From Chitinophagaceae bacterium (GTDB lineage: Bacteria; Bacteroidota; Bacteroidia; Chitinophagales; Chitinophagaceae): 64,000 nt of DNA. This document shows positions 56,940-64,000 of this stretch, piece after piece. The stretch spans positions 124,001 through 188,000 of the forward strand of contig JAHBTL010000001.1 of the NCBI GenBank assembly GCA_019638615.1, given 5' to 3'. Made by a program: the position numbers and the translations under genes. Under the pieces are notes generated by a model. It did not search any database and was not told the origin of the DNA. It was given only the letters and a program-made list of their open reading frames with translations. The number at the start of each line of letters is the position of its first letter. Position 1 is the first letter of the stretch.

Positions 56940-57069
56940 GGTTGTTGAGGTTTGAGGAGTAAGGTATAGGGTTAAAGGTAACCGGCTATGAGCAATCGGC
57001 TGTCAGCAGTCAGCTATCAGCAGTTATTGGCGATAGCTCATGGCTGATGGCTAATAGCCGACAGCTTTA
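56940..57069. repeat. repeat-word island between cutC and glycosylasparaginase
   Basis: The stretch is made of GGTTTGAGGAGTAAGGTATA, then GGCTGTCAGCAGTCAGCTAT and CTCATGGCTGATGGCTAATA words, the same vocabulary as around 28496 and 30316. No gene or terminator is seen. It may have been inserted between two genes that once were closer. Confidence 0.6.
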
Positions 57070-58092
57070 TCAATAAATGCTTTTCGACGGGAATACTTTT
57101 TCTACCGAATTGCTTCTTACGGAATAGCTGAAGCCTTTTTGCAGCGCATATGCTCCATATTCTCCTTTTTTGTTCAATGCCACAAAACCTACCTGTATTT
57201 TTTTCGATTTTTCGGGACTGCGTTTTATGATGCGTTGCACCGCTTCTTTACAGGCAGCTTCAGGCTTATAACCCTGTCTCATTAATTCAACCACCAGGTG
57301 CGAACCAACAATGCGTATTACTTCTTCTCCCACCCCCGACGAAGTAGCGGCGCCGATTTCATTGTCAACATACAAGCCGGCGCCGATGATCGGTGAATCC
57401 CCCACCCTGCCATGCATTTTAAATGCCATGCCGCTGGTGGTACAGGCGCCGCCCAAATTCCCCTTAGCATCCATCGCCAGCATGCCTATCGTATCGTGAT
57501 TATCGGGTCCGCCGGGCATGGGATCTTTGTCTTTATCGTACAACCTGTTTTCGATATTTATTTCAGGCTCATACTTTGCCTGCTTCAACCATTCTTTCCA
57601 TGCTTTTTCGCTTTCGGGGGTCAGCAGGTTTTCTTTTTTGAACCCATTGGCCAGGGCAAACTGTAAAGCACCATCCCCTGCTAATACTACATGCGGCGTT
57701 TTTTCCATTACCAGTCGCGCAACCGAAATGGGATGAACAATATGCTGCAATGCCATTACCGATCCGCAGTTATAGAATTCATCCATAATACAGGCATCAA
57801 GCGTTACATAACCATCCCTGTCGGGCATACCGCCATAGCCTATCGTTTGATTTTTGGGATCGGCTTCGGGCACTCTTACGCCTGCTTCCACCGCATCCAC
57901 CGCCCTGCCTTTTTTGCTCAATACTTCCCATGCGGCAATATTGGCTGTTTTGCCAAAATCCCAGGTAGAAACCACCACCGGCTGATCAGTGATATTTTTT
58001 ATTTTAACCGTATCGGCAAACACCTCTTTATCAGTTAATACGGCTGCCGATCCTATCATTGATGCCTGTAAAAATTTTCTTCGGGTTGACAT
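57070..58092 (-). CDS. Tat-exported glycosylasparaginase, N4-(beta-N-acetylglucosaminyl)-L-asparaginase
   Basis: This Ntn-hydrolase of 340 residues splits the GlcNAc-Asn link of glycopeptides. A twin-arginine signal (STRRKFLQA, R4-R5) directs folded export to the periplasm. The self-cleavage site is NHDTIG with D200-T201, where T201 becomes the N-terminal nucleophile of the beta chain, as in the Flavobacterium enzyme. GRVGDSPIIGAGLYVDNEIG and SSGVGEEVIR are the conserved substrate-binding segments. The gene lies downstream of a SusC-SusD pair on the same strand and upstream of cutC, so it may process material brought in by that pair, such as N-glycan stubs; the association is inferred. Confidence 0.95.
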   Translation of the reverse strand: MSTRRKFLQASMIGSAAVLTDKEVFADTVKIKNITDQPVVVSTWDFGKTANIAAWEVLSKKGRAVDAVEAGVRVPEADPKNQTIGYGGMPDRDGYVTLDACIMDEFYNCGSVMALQHIVHPISVARLVMEKTPHVVLAGDGALQFALANGFKKENLLTPESEKAWKEWLKQAKYEPEINIENRLYDKDKDPMPGGPDNHDTIGMLAMDAKGNLGGACTTSGMAFKMHGRVGDSPIIGAGLYVDNEIGAATSSGVGEEVIRIVGSHLVVELMRQGYKPEAACKEAVQRIIKRSPEKSKKIQVGFVALNKKGEYGAYALQKGFSYSVRSNSVEKVFPSKSIY

Positions 58093-58179
58093 TTATATAT
58101 ATTTTAGGATGATTACGACAAAAATAAAGTTAAATGAAATTAACTGACTTAAAGTATCTGAGCATCAAAAATGAAAACA

Positions 58180-58206
58180 GGAGCCGCTTCCATTCAAAGC
58201 AACTCC
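58180..58206 (-). terminator. terminator after the SusD gene at 58229
   Basis: GGAGCCGCTT (58180-58189) pairs with AAGCAACTCC (58197-58206) over 10 positions including two G-U pairs when read as minus-strand RNA, with a 7-base loop. A T-rich stretch (TGTTTTCATTTTTG) follows on the minus strand. It lies 22 bases past the SusD stop and separates it from the glycosylasparaginase gene. Confidence 0.6.
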
Positions 58207-58228
58207 CGTTTTTAAAAGTTCAAAAATA

Positions 58229-59821
58229 TTATGGCATCCAGTATACCTTTATTTGCGCCTGCTGATCCAGTGATAAAGCTGTTCCACCGAGAGCTGCCAA
58301 CCAGTTTGTCCGGTTGTTTAGCTCCTCATCTGCCGGATATGGCACTTTATTAGGCTTAACCAAAGGAGTATAGGTAGGATCTTTGGGCGTTAACCCGGTT
58401 CTTCTAACAATTGCCCAGGCTTCCATAGGCTCCCAGATTGTTGTAAGCCAGGCCTGGGTAGCTATCTTCTTCAGCGCATCCGCATCATCTGCTTCGTTAT
58501 ATGCCACGGAGGGAACATTCAAGAATGTGGTGATTTCTGCCGGAGTAGGCTTAACAGGCAGATTTGTGATCCACGACATTGCGTACCAAAAATCGATAGA
58601 TGACTTAACGCCCGCTTCGTAAGCGGTTTTAGCAGCAGCGATATCTTTCGATACACCCAGTCCTCGCTGATATATCTCAGCTTTCAAGAAATACACGTCG
58701 GCCTCTGATATAATCAAATAAGGATAATTCTGCCTGCCATCAAACAGCAAGTTAACATTAAACGAAGCATATTTATTATCAGCATCCGCACCTATTGCAG
58801 GACGTAATCCATCATTTGGATAAGGATCACCGCCATCGATTATGGAATGGTTCTGTGGTTGTGGCACCCATAAGTCGGCATTGTTGGTCATGAACCAAAC
58901 TTTGCAGCGCGGGTCAAAGATCCCTGATCCGTCAGTATTATTATTACTTGACATTTGAGCCCATACGTTGCTGCTCATCCGGATCTTTGAAATTGAATTT
59001 TCCCTGAAACTACCCCATAACCTGTCGGAATTGATTACCGGGGCCACTTTACCAGGCCAAAAACCAAAATTGTTTTTTTCCAGCGCAGCCGGATCCTGAT
59101 TCATTGGCAAAGGTTTATTGCCTCCTATTATATCACTTATTATTTCTGTAGCAAGCGCTTGTTCTTTATCATACAAACGAACAGCATATCTTAGCCGAAG
59201 TGCATTTGCAAAACGTATCCATGCGGCAAAATCATTCTTTAAAAATGAATCAGAATTACCGATACTGATCTGGGAAACATCTCCAATCTTTATACCATCT
59301 GCGGCCGCCTTCAGATCAGCTAATACGCTTTTATAAATATCAATTTGTTTGTCGTATGCAGGGCGGCGATATTCCGTGTTATCTGCCAAGCCCGCCTGGG
59401 AGTAAGGTATGTCTCCATAAAAATCCAGCATCTGCAAAGTTTTGGAGGCCATAAGAATATCGGCCATATACTTTACATTACTGTAATCGGCCTTAGCAGG
59501 ACTATTGCTGATTAAGTCCTGCAGCTTTTTATAATCAAACAAAACAGGATAATACGCATTCCACAAGCCGGCATTGTACATTGAAGTGCTCGCTACCTCA
59601 TTTTGAACTGCCTGCTGATTGGTAATATCAAGCAACAGGTAAATGTTCAATGCATCGTTCCCGTTTGTAATGTCTTTAGCTATCCCATTGAACAAGCCAG
59701 GAATCGTTAACGTTGAAATGCTGGGCTTATCCGGTGTTTCATTCATTTTCTCGAACCCTTTCGTGCAGGAAAACAGCACAGTGCAGGCGAGTATTATTAT
59801 ATAATTAAATCTTAGTTTCAT
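58229..59821 (-). CDS. SusD/RagB family outer-membrane lipoprotein (SusD-like_2 type)
   Basis: This is a 530-residue partner of the SusC at 59839, starting 17 bases after its stop. The lipobox has Cys19 (TVLFSC), followed by FEKMNETPDKPS, a SusD-like_2 start. LDFYGDIPYSQAG lies in the TPR region, AAWIRFANALRLRYAVRL in the middle, and EPMEAWAIVRRTGLTP is the C-terminal signature. The ligand is not known; the downstream glycosylasparaginase suggests glycopeptide or N-glycan material as one possibility. Confidence 0.93.
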   Translation of the reverse strand: MKLRFNYIIILACTVLFSCTKGFEKMNETPDKPSISTLTIPGLFNGIAKDITNGNDALNIYLLLDITNQQAVQNEVASTSMYNAGLWNAYYPVLFDYKKLQDLISNSPAKADYSNVKYMADILMASKTLQMLDFYGDIPYSQAGLADNTEYRRPAYDKQIDIYKSVLADLKAAADGIKIGDVSQISIGNSDSFLKNDFAAWIRFANALRLRYAVRLYDKEQALATEIISDIIGGNKPLPMNQDPAALEKNNFGFWPGKVAPVINSDRLWGSFRENSISKIRMSSNVWAQMSSNNNTDGSGIFDPRCKVWFMTNNADLWVPQPQNHSIIDGGDPYPNDGLRPAIGADADNKYASFNVNLLFDGRQNYPYLIISEADVYFLKAEIYQRGLGVSKDIAAAKTAYEAGVKSSIDFWYAMSWITNLPVKPTPAEITTFLNVPSVAYNEADDADALKKIATQAWLTTIWEPMEAWAIVRRTGLTPKDPTYTPLVKPNKVPYPADEELNNRTNWLAALGGTALSLDQQAQIKVYWMP

Positions 59822-59838
59822 CTTATTAATTTTTCTGG

Positions 59839-62800
59839 TTAAAACGAAGCTCTTACAGAAAATCCAAATGAACGGAAATTAGGCATGGAAGAGTTTTCAA
59901 GTCCCTGCGCATTTCCAATACCATTTACACCTTCAGGATTTAATCCTTTAGGTATGGTGGTGAAAATGTAGAACAGATCTCTTCCTATCAACGAAAAGCT
60001 CAGGTTTTGGAAAATGTGTGTTTTTTTAACAACGGAGCCGGGAAATTGATAGGTAAGATTTACTTCTCTGAGTTTCATCCATGAATTTTCAAATACAGAT
60101 AATGAACGGGGAACTCCAAGGTGATTCCATGATGCGTAAGATATTCCATAATACCAGGTAGCAGGTACAACAACATCATTAGGTTTACCATCAGCATATA
60201 CGCCTTCCATTATCATGCCTACGTTACCGGTTGTTCCATCAGGATATGTATAAGGTAATCCGCCACCGTTGCGTTCTTTCACTGTTTCCTGCCTTAAGCC
60301 ATTACCCATTGCTGAGCTATAAGATCCAAACCATGTATCGCCGCCCCATTTAAAATCAGTGAGAAAATATAAAGAGAAGTTTTGATAGCGGAAAGTGTTT
60401 GCTATACCGCCGGTCAGTTTGGGTATTGAATTTCCTATAGGCACTTCATTAGGCGTAAGCACCCATTCTGTAGCCGCAACATGTTCCTGTCCATCCGGTG
60501 TGGTATATATCATCACCTGTCCGTCTGCACCTATTGACTGCTTTACTATTCTTTGTCCATTCTGATGATAAGTAAAGTCTTTCCCGTAAATGGTTCCATA
60601 ATTATCCCCCACTCTTACTTTTTGTAAAACACCGCTTGTTCCATAAACGCTTGCAATGGTCAATACGCTGTCTACACCAGAAAGAGATTCAAGTTTATTG
60701 GTTGCTCTTGATCCGTTAACAGTAATATTCCAGGAAAAATTACGAGTAGAAACCGGATTGGCATTTATGAAAAATTCAAATCCCTTACTGGAAAGCTTTG
60801 CATCGTTAATCCTGATGGAATTAACTCCCGAAGAAATGGGAAGGCCGGTTTCGACAATCTGGGGAGAGGCGGTTCCCGCATAGCCAGTCAACTCCAGATT
60901 CAATTTATTATTAAACAATCCCAGATTAAGTGATGCCTCATACTGGCGGGTTCTCTGTGGTTTTATTCTGGGATCGGTAAGAATATTTTGAAAAGATTGC
61001 GCTACAGTTCCATTGTATCCTATACCATCTATGATCGCATTGGTTGCGTAAGGATCCGTACCACTTCCTCTTCCTGCATACGAAACAGCTACTTTTCCAT
61101 AACTAAGCCAGGGAGCTGCATCCTTTAAACCGCTGATACCATCTGTAAACACATATGCAAGACTCATCGCGGGATAGAAGAATGAATTGTAGGGCGACAT
61201 TAATGTTGAAGTCCAGTCATTACGCCCTGTGACCTGTAAAAAGAGCTGATTTTTATAAGAAAAATCAACTATACCTATCACAGAATTGATCTTATAGGCA
61301 AAGGGCAGATCAACTATATCATCGTTAACATTAACGGGTTCGCTGCCGTTCTTCAGGTTAAATAAAAATGGATTGATAAAATTGCCCCTTGTGGATAAGC
61401 TGTTTGCATAATTTTTAACATTTACCGACTCACCGCCTGCCGTAAAACTTACATTGATGCCCTTGTCTGCTATATTGTCTTTGTAAAAACGTGCCATCCC
61501 CAGCATATTAAGGGTATTATTCCTGTCGCTTCGAACAGCATACTTTCCGCCCGCGATTCCCTGTGCATCTCTGGGATAGAATTTTGTCTCTACACGGTCA
61601 TTGCTGTTATCAATACCTGCCTGACCAGTTAAAGTAAGCCACGATGTAGGTGTAGCCGTCAATTTTACACTGCCGATAAAATTCTTCCGGTTGAGTTCTG
61701 TATTATTCTTGTAGATATACCAGAACGCATTTTGCAAATAACTATTCCCATTATAAGGATAAGCGGGTGATCCTGCAGGAAAATTGCTGGAATTAGTAAC
61801 ATCTTTCAAAGAGCCGTCTGTATTATAAGTATTACCAAGGTCCACTTCAGGATTATAATCCCGGGGGGCAGCATAAAACATACCCTGCAGGTAAGTATTT
61901 CCTATAGGAGGAGTATTCAGCCTCTTATAGCTTACATAACTCGCCGATATATCAGTCGTAAGCTTGGGGCTGATCTTTATTGTAGATCCTAAATTAACAA
62001 CGTTTGAATTGTATTTGCTGTTCAAAACATTTGCCTTGTTATCTTCCCGTGTATAAGACAACCTGAAAGTACCTATCTCTCCACCACCAGATACTGAAAC
62101 ATTATGCTGACTGGTAAATCCATTGGGGAAAAACATTTTCCAGGCGTTTGGATGCCCGCTGTATGGTCTTTCAACACCATCATACCACAAAATAGGCCGG
62201 TCATCAAATTTAGGTCCCCACGATAACGCCCCGGGAAACGAGATAAAAGGCCATGCAACTGTTGCATTGTCATAAGGCAGCATACCGTGAGCGCCTTTTG
62301 TATACACTCCCACCTGGTCTGGCCCATAATTGGGTATCTGAACACGCTTCCCGTTACCGTTAACATCAAACCTCTTATCATTATCCCCTGTCCATAAAGA
62401 AGATATAAACCCGGCTCCATATTCATTTTGAAAATTAAAAAAATCGTTGTACACAGAGCTGAAGCGATCATTAAAAGAATAATCTACGCCCAGACCTTTA
62501 CGTTGTGTTCCCTTTTTACGAGTAATTAATATTACGCCATTAGCGCCCCTGTTACCATACAAAGCGGCGGCAGCAGGACCTTTCAATACAGTAATATTAT
62601 CAATATCTTCTGAATTGATAAAGTTTAACCCTGTTCCCCAATCGTTATAAGTTGCTATATCTTCATTTAGCTTTGTTCCCAATGTACTCCCGTTTAATGG
62701 AGTATTATTTATGGGAACTCCATCCACTACTATTAAGGCGCGGTTGTCGCCGGTTAAATTGGTATTACCCCTGATGACTAATCTTGATGAGCCGCCCTCA

Positions 62801-63291
62801 ACACCTCCGGACGCCTGACTGATATTCAACCCTGAAACCTTACCCATCAATCCCTGAGCAATCGTAGGTGCCTGAGCAATCGTCAGGTCTTTTCCGTCTA
62901 CTTTTTGAGCTGCATATCCAAGCGATCGTGGAGATCGTTTAATTCCAAGCGCAGTAACAACCACTTCGCTCATTTCACCTTCAGATGTTACTAATTCTAC
63001 ATTCAGCTCATTGGCATTACCAACGCTGATTTCTTTTTCCGCAAAACCGATTGAGCTGATTATCAATATAGCATTTTTGCCAGAAACTGTGATGCTGTAA
63101 CGTCCATTCTCATCAGTAACTACCGAAGTTGTAGATCCTTTTGCAGAAACCGTTGCCCCAGCAAGTGAGTTTCCTTTGTCGTCTTTGACGATTCCTGTTA
63201 TGACGCGAGTTTGCTGAGCAAACAGTAGCGTAGTGCTACCAGCCAGCAGAAAAAGCGTCATCAACAAGAATGCTTTTTTTAATTTTTGCAT
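59839..63291 (-). CDS. SusC/RagA family TonB-dependent outer-membrane transporter
   Basis: This is the largest SusC of the window (1150 residues). The signal peptide ends near LLFAQQ (about 26). The carboxypeptidase-regulatory-like domain follows (VITGIVKDDKGNSLAGATV), then EVVVTALGIKRSPRSLGYAA, the plug with RLVIRGNTNLTG and ALIVVDGVPINN, and the barrel ending in FSVRASF. It belongs to the same SusC subgroup as those at 4264 and 40285. A further SusD ends 161 bases upstream, so two SusCD pairs stand in tandem. No sigma or anti-sigma gene is seen. Confidence 0.95.
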   Translation of the reverse strand: MQKLKKAFLLMTLFLLAGSTTLLFAQQTRVITGIVKDDKGNSLAGATVSAKGSTTSVVTDENGRYSITVSGKNAILIISSIGFAEKEISVGNANELNVELVTSEGEMSEVVVTALGIKRSPRSLGYAAQKVDGKDLTIAQAPTIAQGLMGKVSGLNISQASGGVEGGSSRLVIRGNTNLTGDNRALIVVDGVPINNTPLNGSTLGTKLNEDIATYNDWGTGLNFINSEDIDNITVLKGPAAAALYGNRGANGVILITRKKGTQRKGLGVDYSFNDRFSSVYNDFFNFQNEYGAGFISSLWTGDNDKRFDVNGNGKRVQIPNYGPDQVGVYTKGAHGMLPYDNATVAWPFISFPGALSWGPKFDDRPILWYDGVERPYSGHPNAWKMFFPNGFTSQHNVSVSGGGEIGTFRLSYTREDNKANVLNSKYNSNVVNLGSTIKISPKLTTDISASYVSYKRLNTPPIGNTYLQGMFYAAPRDYNPEVDLGNTYNTDGSLKDVTNSSNFPAGSPAYPYNGNSYLQNAFWYIYKNNTELNRKNFIGSVKLTATPTSWLTLTGQAGIDNSNDRVETKFYPRDAQGIAGGKYAVRSDRNNTLNMLGMARFYKDNIADKGINVSFTAGGESVNVKNYANSLSTRGNFINPFLFNLKNGSEPVNVNDDIVDLPFAYKINSVIGIVDFSYKNQLFLQVTGRNDWTSTLMSPYNSFFYPAMSLAYVFTDGISGLKDAAPWLSYGKVAVSYAGRGSGTDPYATNAIIDGIGYNGTVAQSFQNILTDPRIKPQRTRQYEASLNLGLFNNKLNLELTGYAGTASPQIVETGLPISSGVNSIRINDAKLSSKGFEFFINANPVSTRNFSWNITVNGSRATNKLESLSGVDSVLTIASVYGTSGVLQKVRVGDNYGTIYGKDFTYHQNGQRIVKQSIGADGQVMIYTTPDGQEHVAATEWVLTPNEVPIGNSIPKLTGGIANTFRYQNFSLYFLTDFKWGGDTWFGSYSSAMGNGLRQETVKERNGGGLPYTYPDGTTGNVGMIMEGVYADGKPNDVVVPATWYYGISYASWNHLGVPRSLSVFENSWMKLREVNLTYQFPGSVVKKTHIFQNLSFSLIGRDLFYIFTTIPKGLNPEGVNGIGNAQGLENSSMPNFRSFGFSVRASF

Positions 63292-63452
63292 TGCAGTTGA
63301 ATTTTTAGTTATAAAATATTTAGGGGATATCCGACATACGCTTATCTAAACCGGTTGTGCGTTGTTGCCATCACACAACCGATTGCTTCGCTAAATGCGG
63401 CAATGTTTTACATAGATCAGTGTTGAACAATTACCCGTTAAACGTTTACATC
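63292..63452. other. spacer between tandem SusCD units with a hairpin
   Basis: CGGTTGTG (63352-63359) pairs with CACAACCG (63374-63381). It could terminate the upstream SusD transcript, but no T-run follows on the minus strand. The 60 bases before the SusC start are AT-rich and should contain its promoter; no exact -7 box was found. Confidence 0.45.
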
Positions 63453-64000
63453 TTAATTCCCTTCCCCAAATGCAGGGGCGTTTTTGTCGTACCAAATGCG
63501 TTGAGTGCTGAGTGTTGGCAAATCTCTTTGGTTAGGTGTAAACCCTTGCTCCGATAAAGCCGCACTCCAATTTGCCCTGTTTACTTCCCCGGGGTCGTTC
63601 GTCCACCAGCGCCTTGCAATTTGCTCATTGAATGTTTCACGTGCATAATAGCCGGAAGTTTTCTTCGGATAGCCTGTGCGTCTGACAAAAACAAACGCTT
63701 CGTTTGGATTTCTGTACAGGTTAATGTACTGCTGTATGTAAATGCGCTCCAGGTCGTTTACACCATTGAACTTCACTTCAGGATTTTCCAGGTATGCATT
63801 GATAAGCGCATCGCCGTTACCCGAAAAGGCGGTTCCGGACTCAGCTACACTGGCTATATTATTCATAGTTCTTATGGAAGAGGCGATGCCTTTCCTGTAC
63901 CAATCTTCCGCACTTCCTTTGGTATCTACCCCACCTGCATACCCCTTTTCAATAAACTCAGCGATCAATAAACAGGTCTCCGCATAGCTTACCAGCATTT
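63453..64000 (-). CDS. SusD/RagB family lipoprotein, 3' part (5' end outside the window)
   Basis: Only the C-terminal 182 or so residues are inside the window; the frame runs to the edge without a stop. YAETCLLIAEFIEKGYAG is the typical late helix of SusD-like_2 proteins, EDWYRKGIASSIRTM the following repeat helix, and QQYINLYRNPNEAFVFVRRTGYP matches the C-terminal signature seen in the other SusD genes here. The start codon, lipobox and its SusC partner must lie beyond position 64000. Confidence 0.88.
   Translation of the reverse strand, partial: MLVSYAETCLLIAEFIEKGYAGGVDTKGSAEDWYRKGIASSIRTMNNIASVAESGTAFSGNGDALINAYLENPEVKFNGVNDLERIYIQQYINLYRNPNEAFVFVRRTGYPKKTSGYYARETFNEQIARRWWTNDPGEVNRANWSAALSEQGFTPNQRDLPTLSTQRIWYDKNAPAFGEGN

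Noticed and set aside
1-64000. tRNA, rRNA or riboswitch genes
   Set aside because: Intergenic regions were scanned by eye for tRNA-like T-loop GTTCRANNC and known riboswitch cores; nothing convincing appeared. A covariance-model scan would be decisive.

Overview
The window looks like a chromosomal segment of a free-living, polysaccharide-degrading Bacteroidota, most likely of the Chitinophagaceae or a close relative. The reasons are four complete SusC/SusD pairs plus part of a fifth SusD, family GH28, GH78 and GH71/99-like enzymes, YD/RHS proteins in the two-gene DUF6443 arrangement seen in this phylum, DUF3109 and DUF7033-type proteins, the virtual absence of Shine-Dalgarno sequences, and many intergenic repeat islands. 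No rRNA, tRNA or CRISPR array was seen.

Layout. (1) 1-10.8 kb: a GH28-like pectinase (+), then a minus-strand unit of DapA-like lyase, SusC and SusD. A secreted seven-repeat VCBS/FG-GAP protein follows, sitting between two copies of an intergenic repeat, and then a DUF3109 protein. (2) 11.1-18.7 kb: a plus-strand unit of SusC, SusD, SGNH esterase, alpha/beta hydrolase and a 52-residue gene stump that stops inside repeat-like sequence. (3) 18.75-28.2 kb: a divergent GntR-type regulator, then a tightly packed L-rhamnose-type operon. It holds a two-domain class II aldolase, an L-rhamnose-isomerase-like TIM barrel, a GH78 alpha-L-rhamnosidase, a GH71/99-like hydrolase and an FGGY kinase. Regions 1-3 read together as a system for rhamnose-containing pectin or similar glycans: outer-membrane capture, deacetylation and backbone or side-chain cleavage outside the cytoplasm, then isomerase, kinase and aldolase inside. 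(4) 28.2-38.6 kb: a polysaccharide-deacetylase-like protein, an EamA transporter, purH, ComEC, a candidate 224-bp miniature element, a serine hydrolase, and a c-heme plus VCBS protein that converges on it. (5) 38.7-43.6 kb: another SusC/SusD pair. (6) 44.0-45.4 kb: a scar made of a duplicated 3' piece of cutC and a decayed IS110-family element. (7) 45.9-55.9 kb: an RHS toxin cassette on the minus strand. In transcription order it has a coiled-coil plus beta-barrel-like outer-membrane candidate, a YD-repeat protein, a DUF6443/RHS protein with a variable C-terminal tip, and a small candidate immunity gene that overlaps the RHS stop by ATGA. (8) 56.2-64 kb: cutC, a Tat-exported glycosylasparaginase, a SusC/SusD pair and the 3' part of a further SusD cut by the window edge.

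The most promising undescribed system is the four-gene RHS cassette, especially the coiled-coil/barrel protein ahead of the split RHS shell. The intergenic DNA is also unusual. Several islands are built from the same small vocabulary of short words, often G/T-rich on the left and A/C-rich on the right. All statements rest on reading the sequence and on recalled family features; no database search was run.
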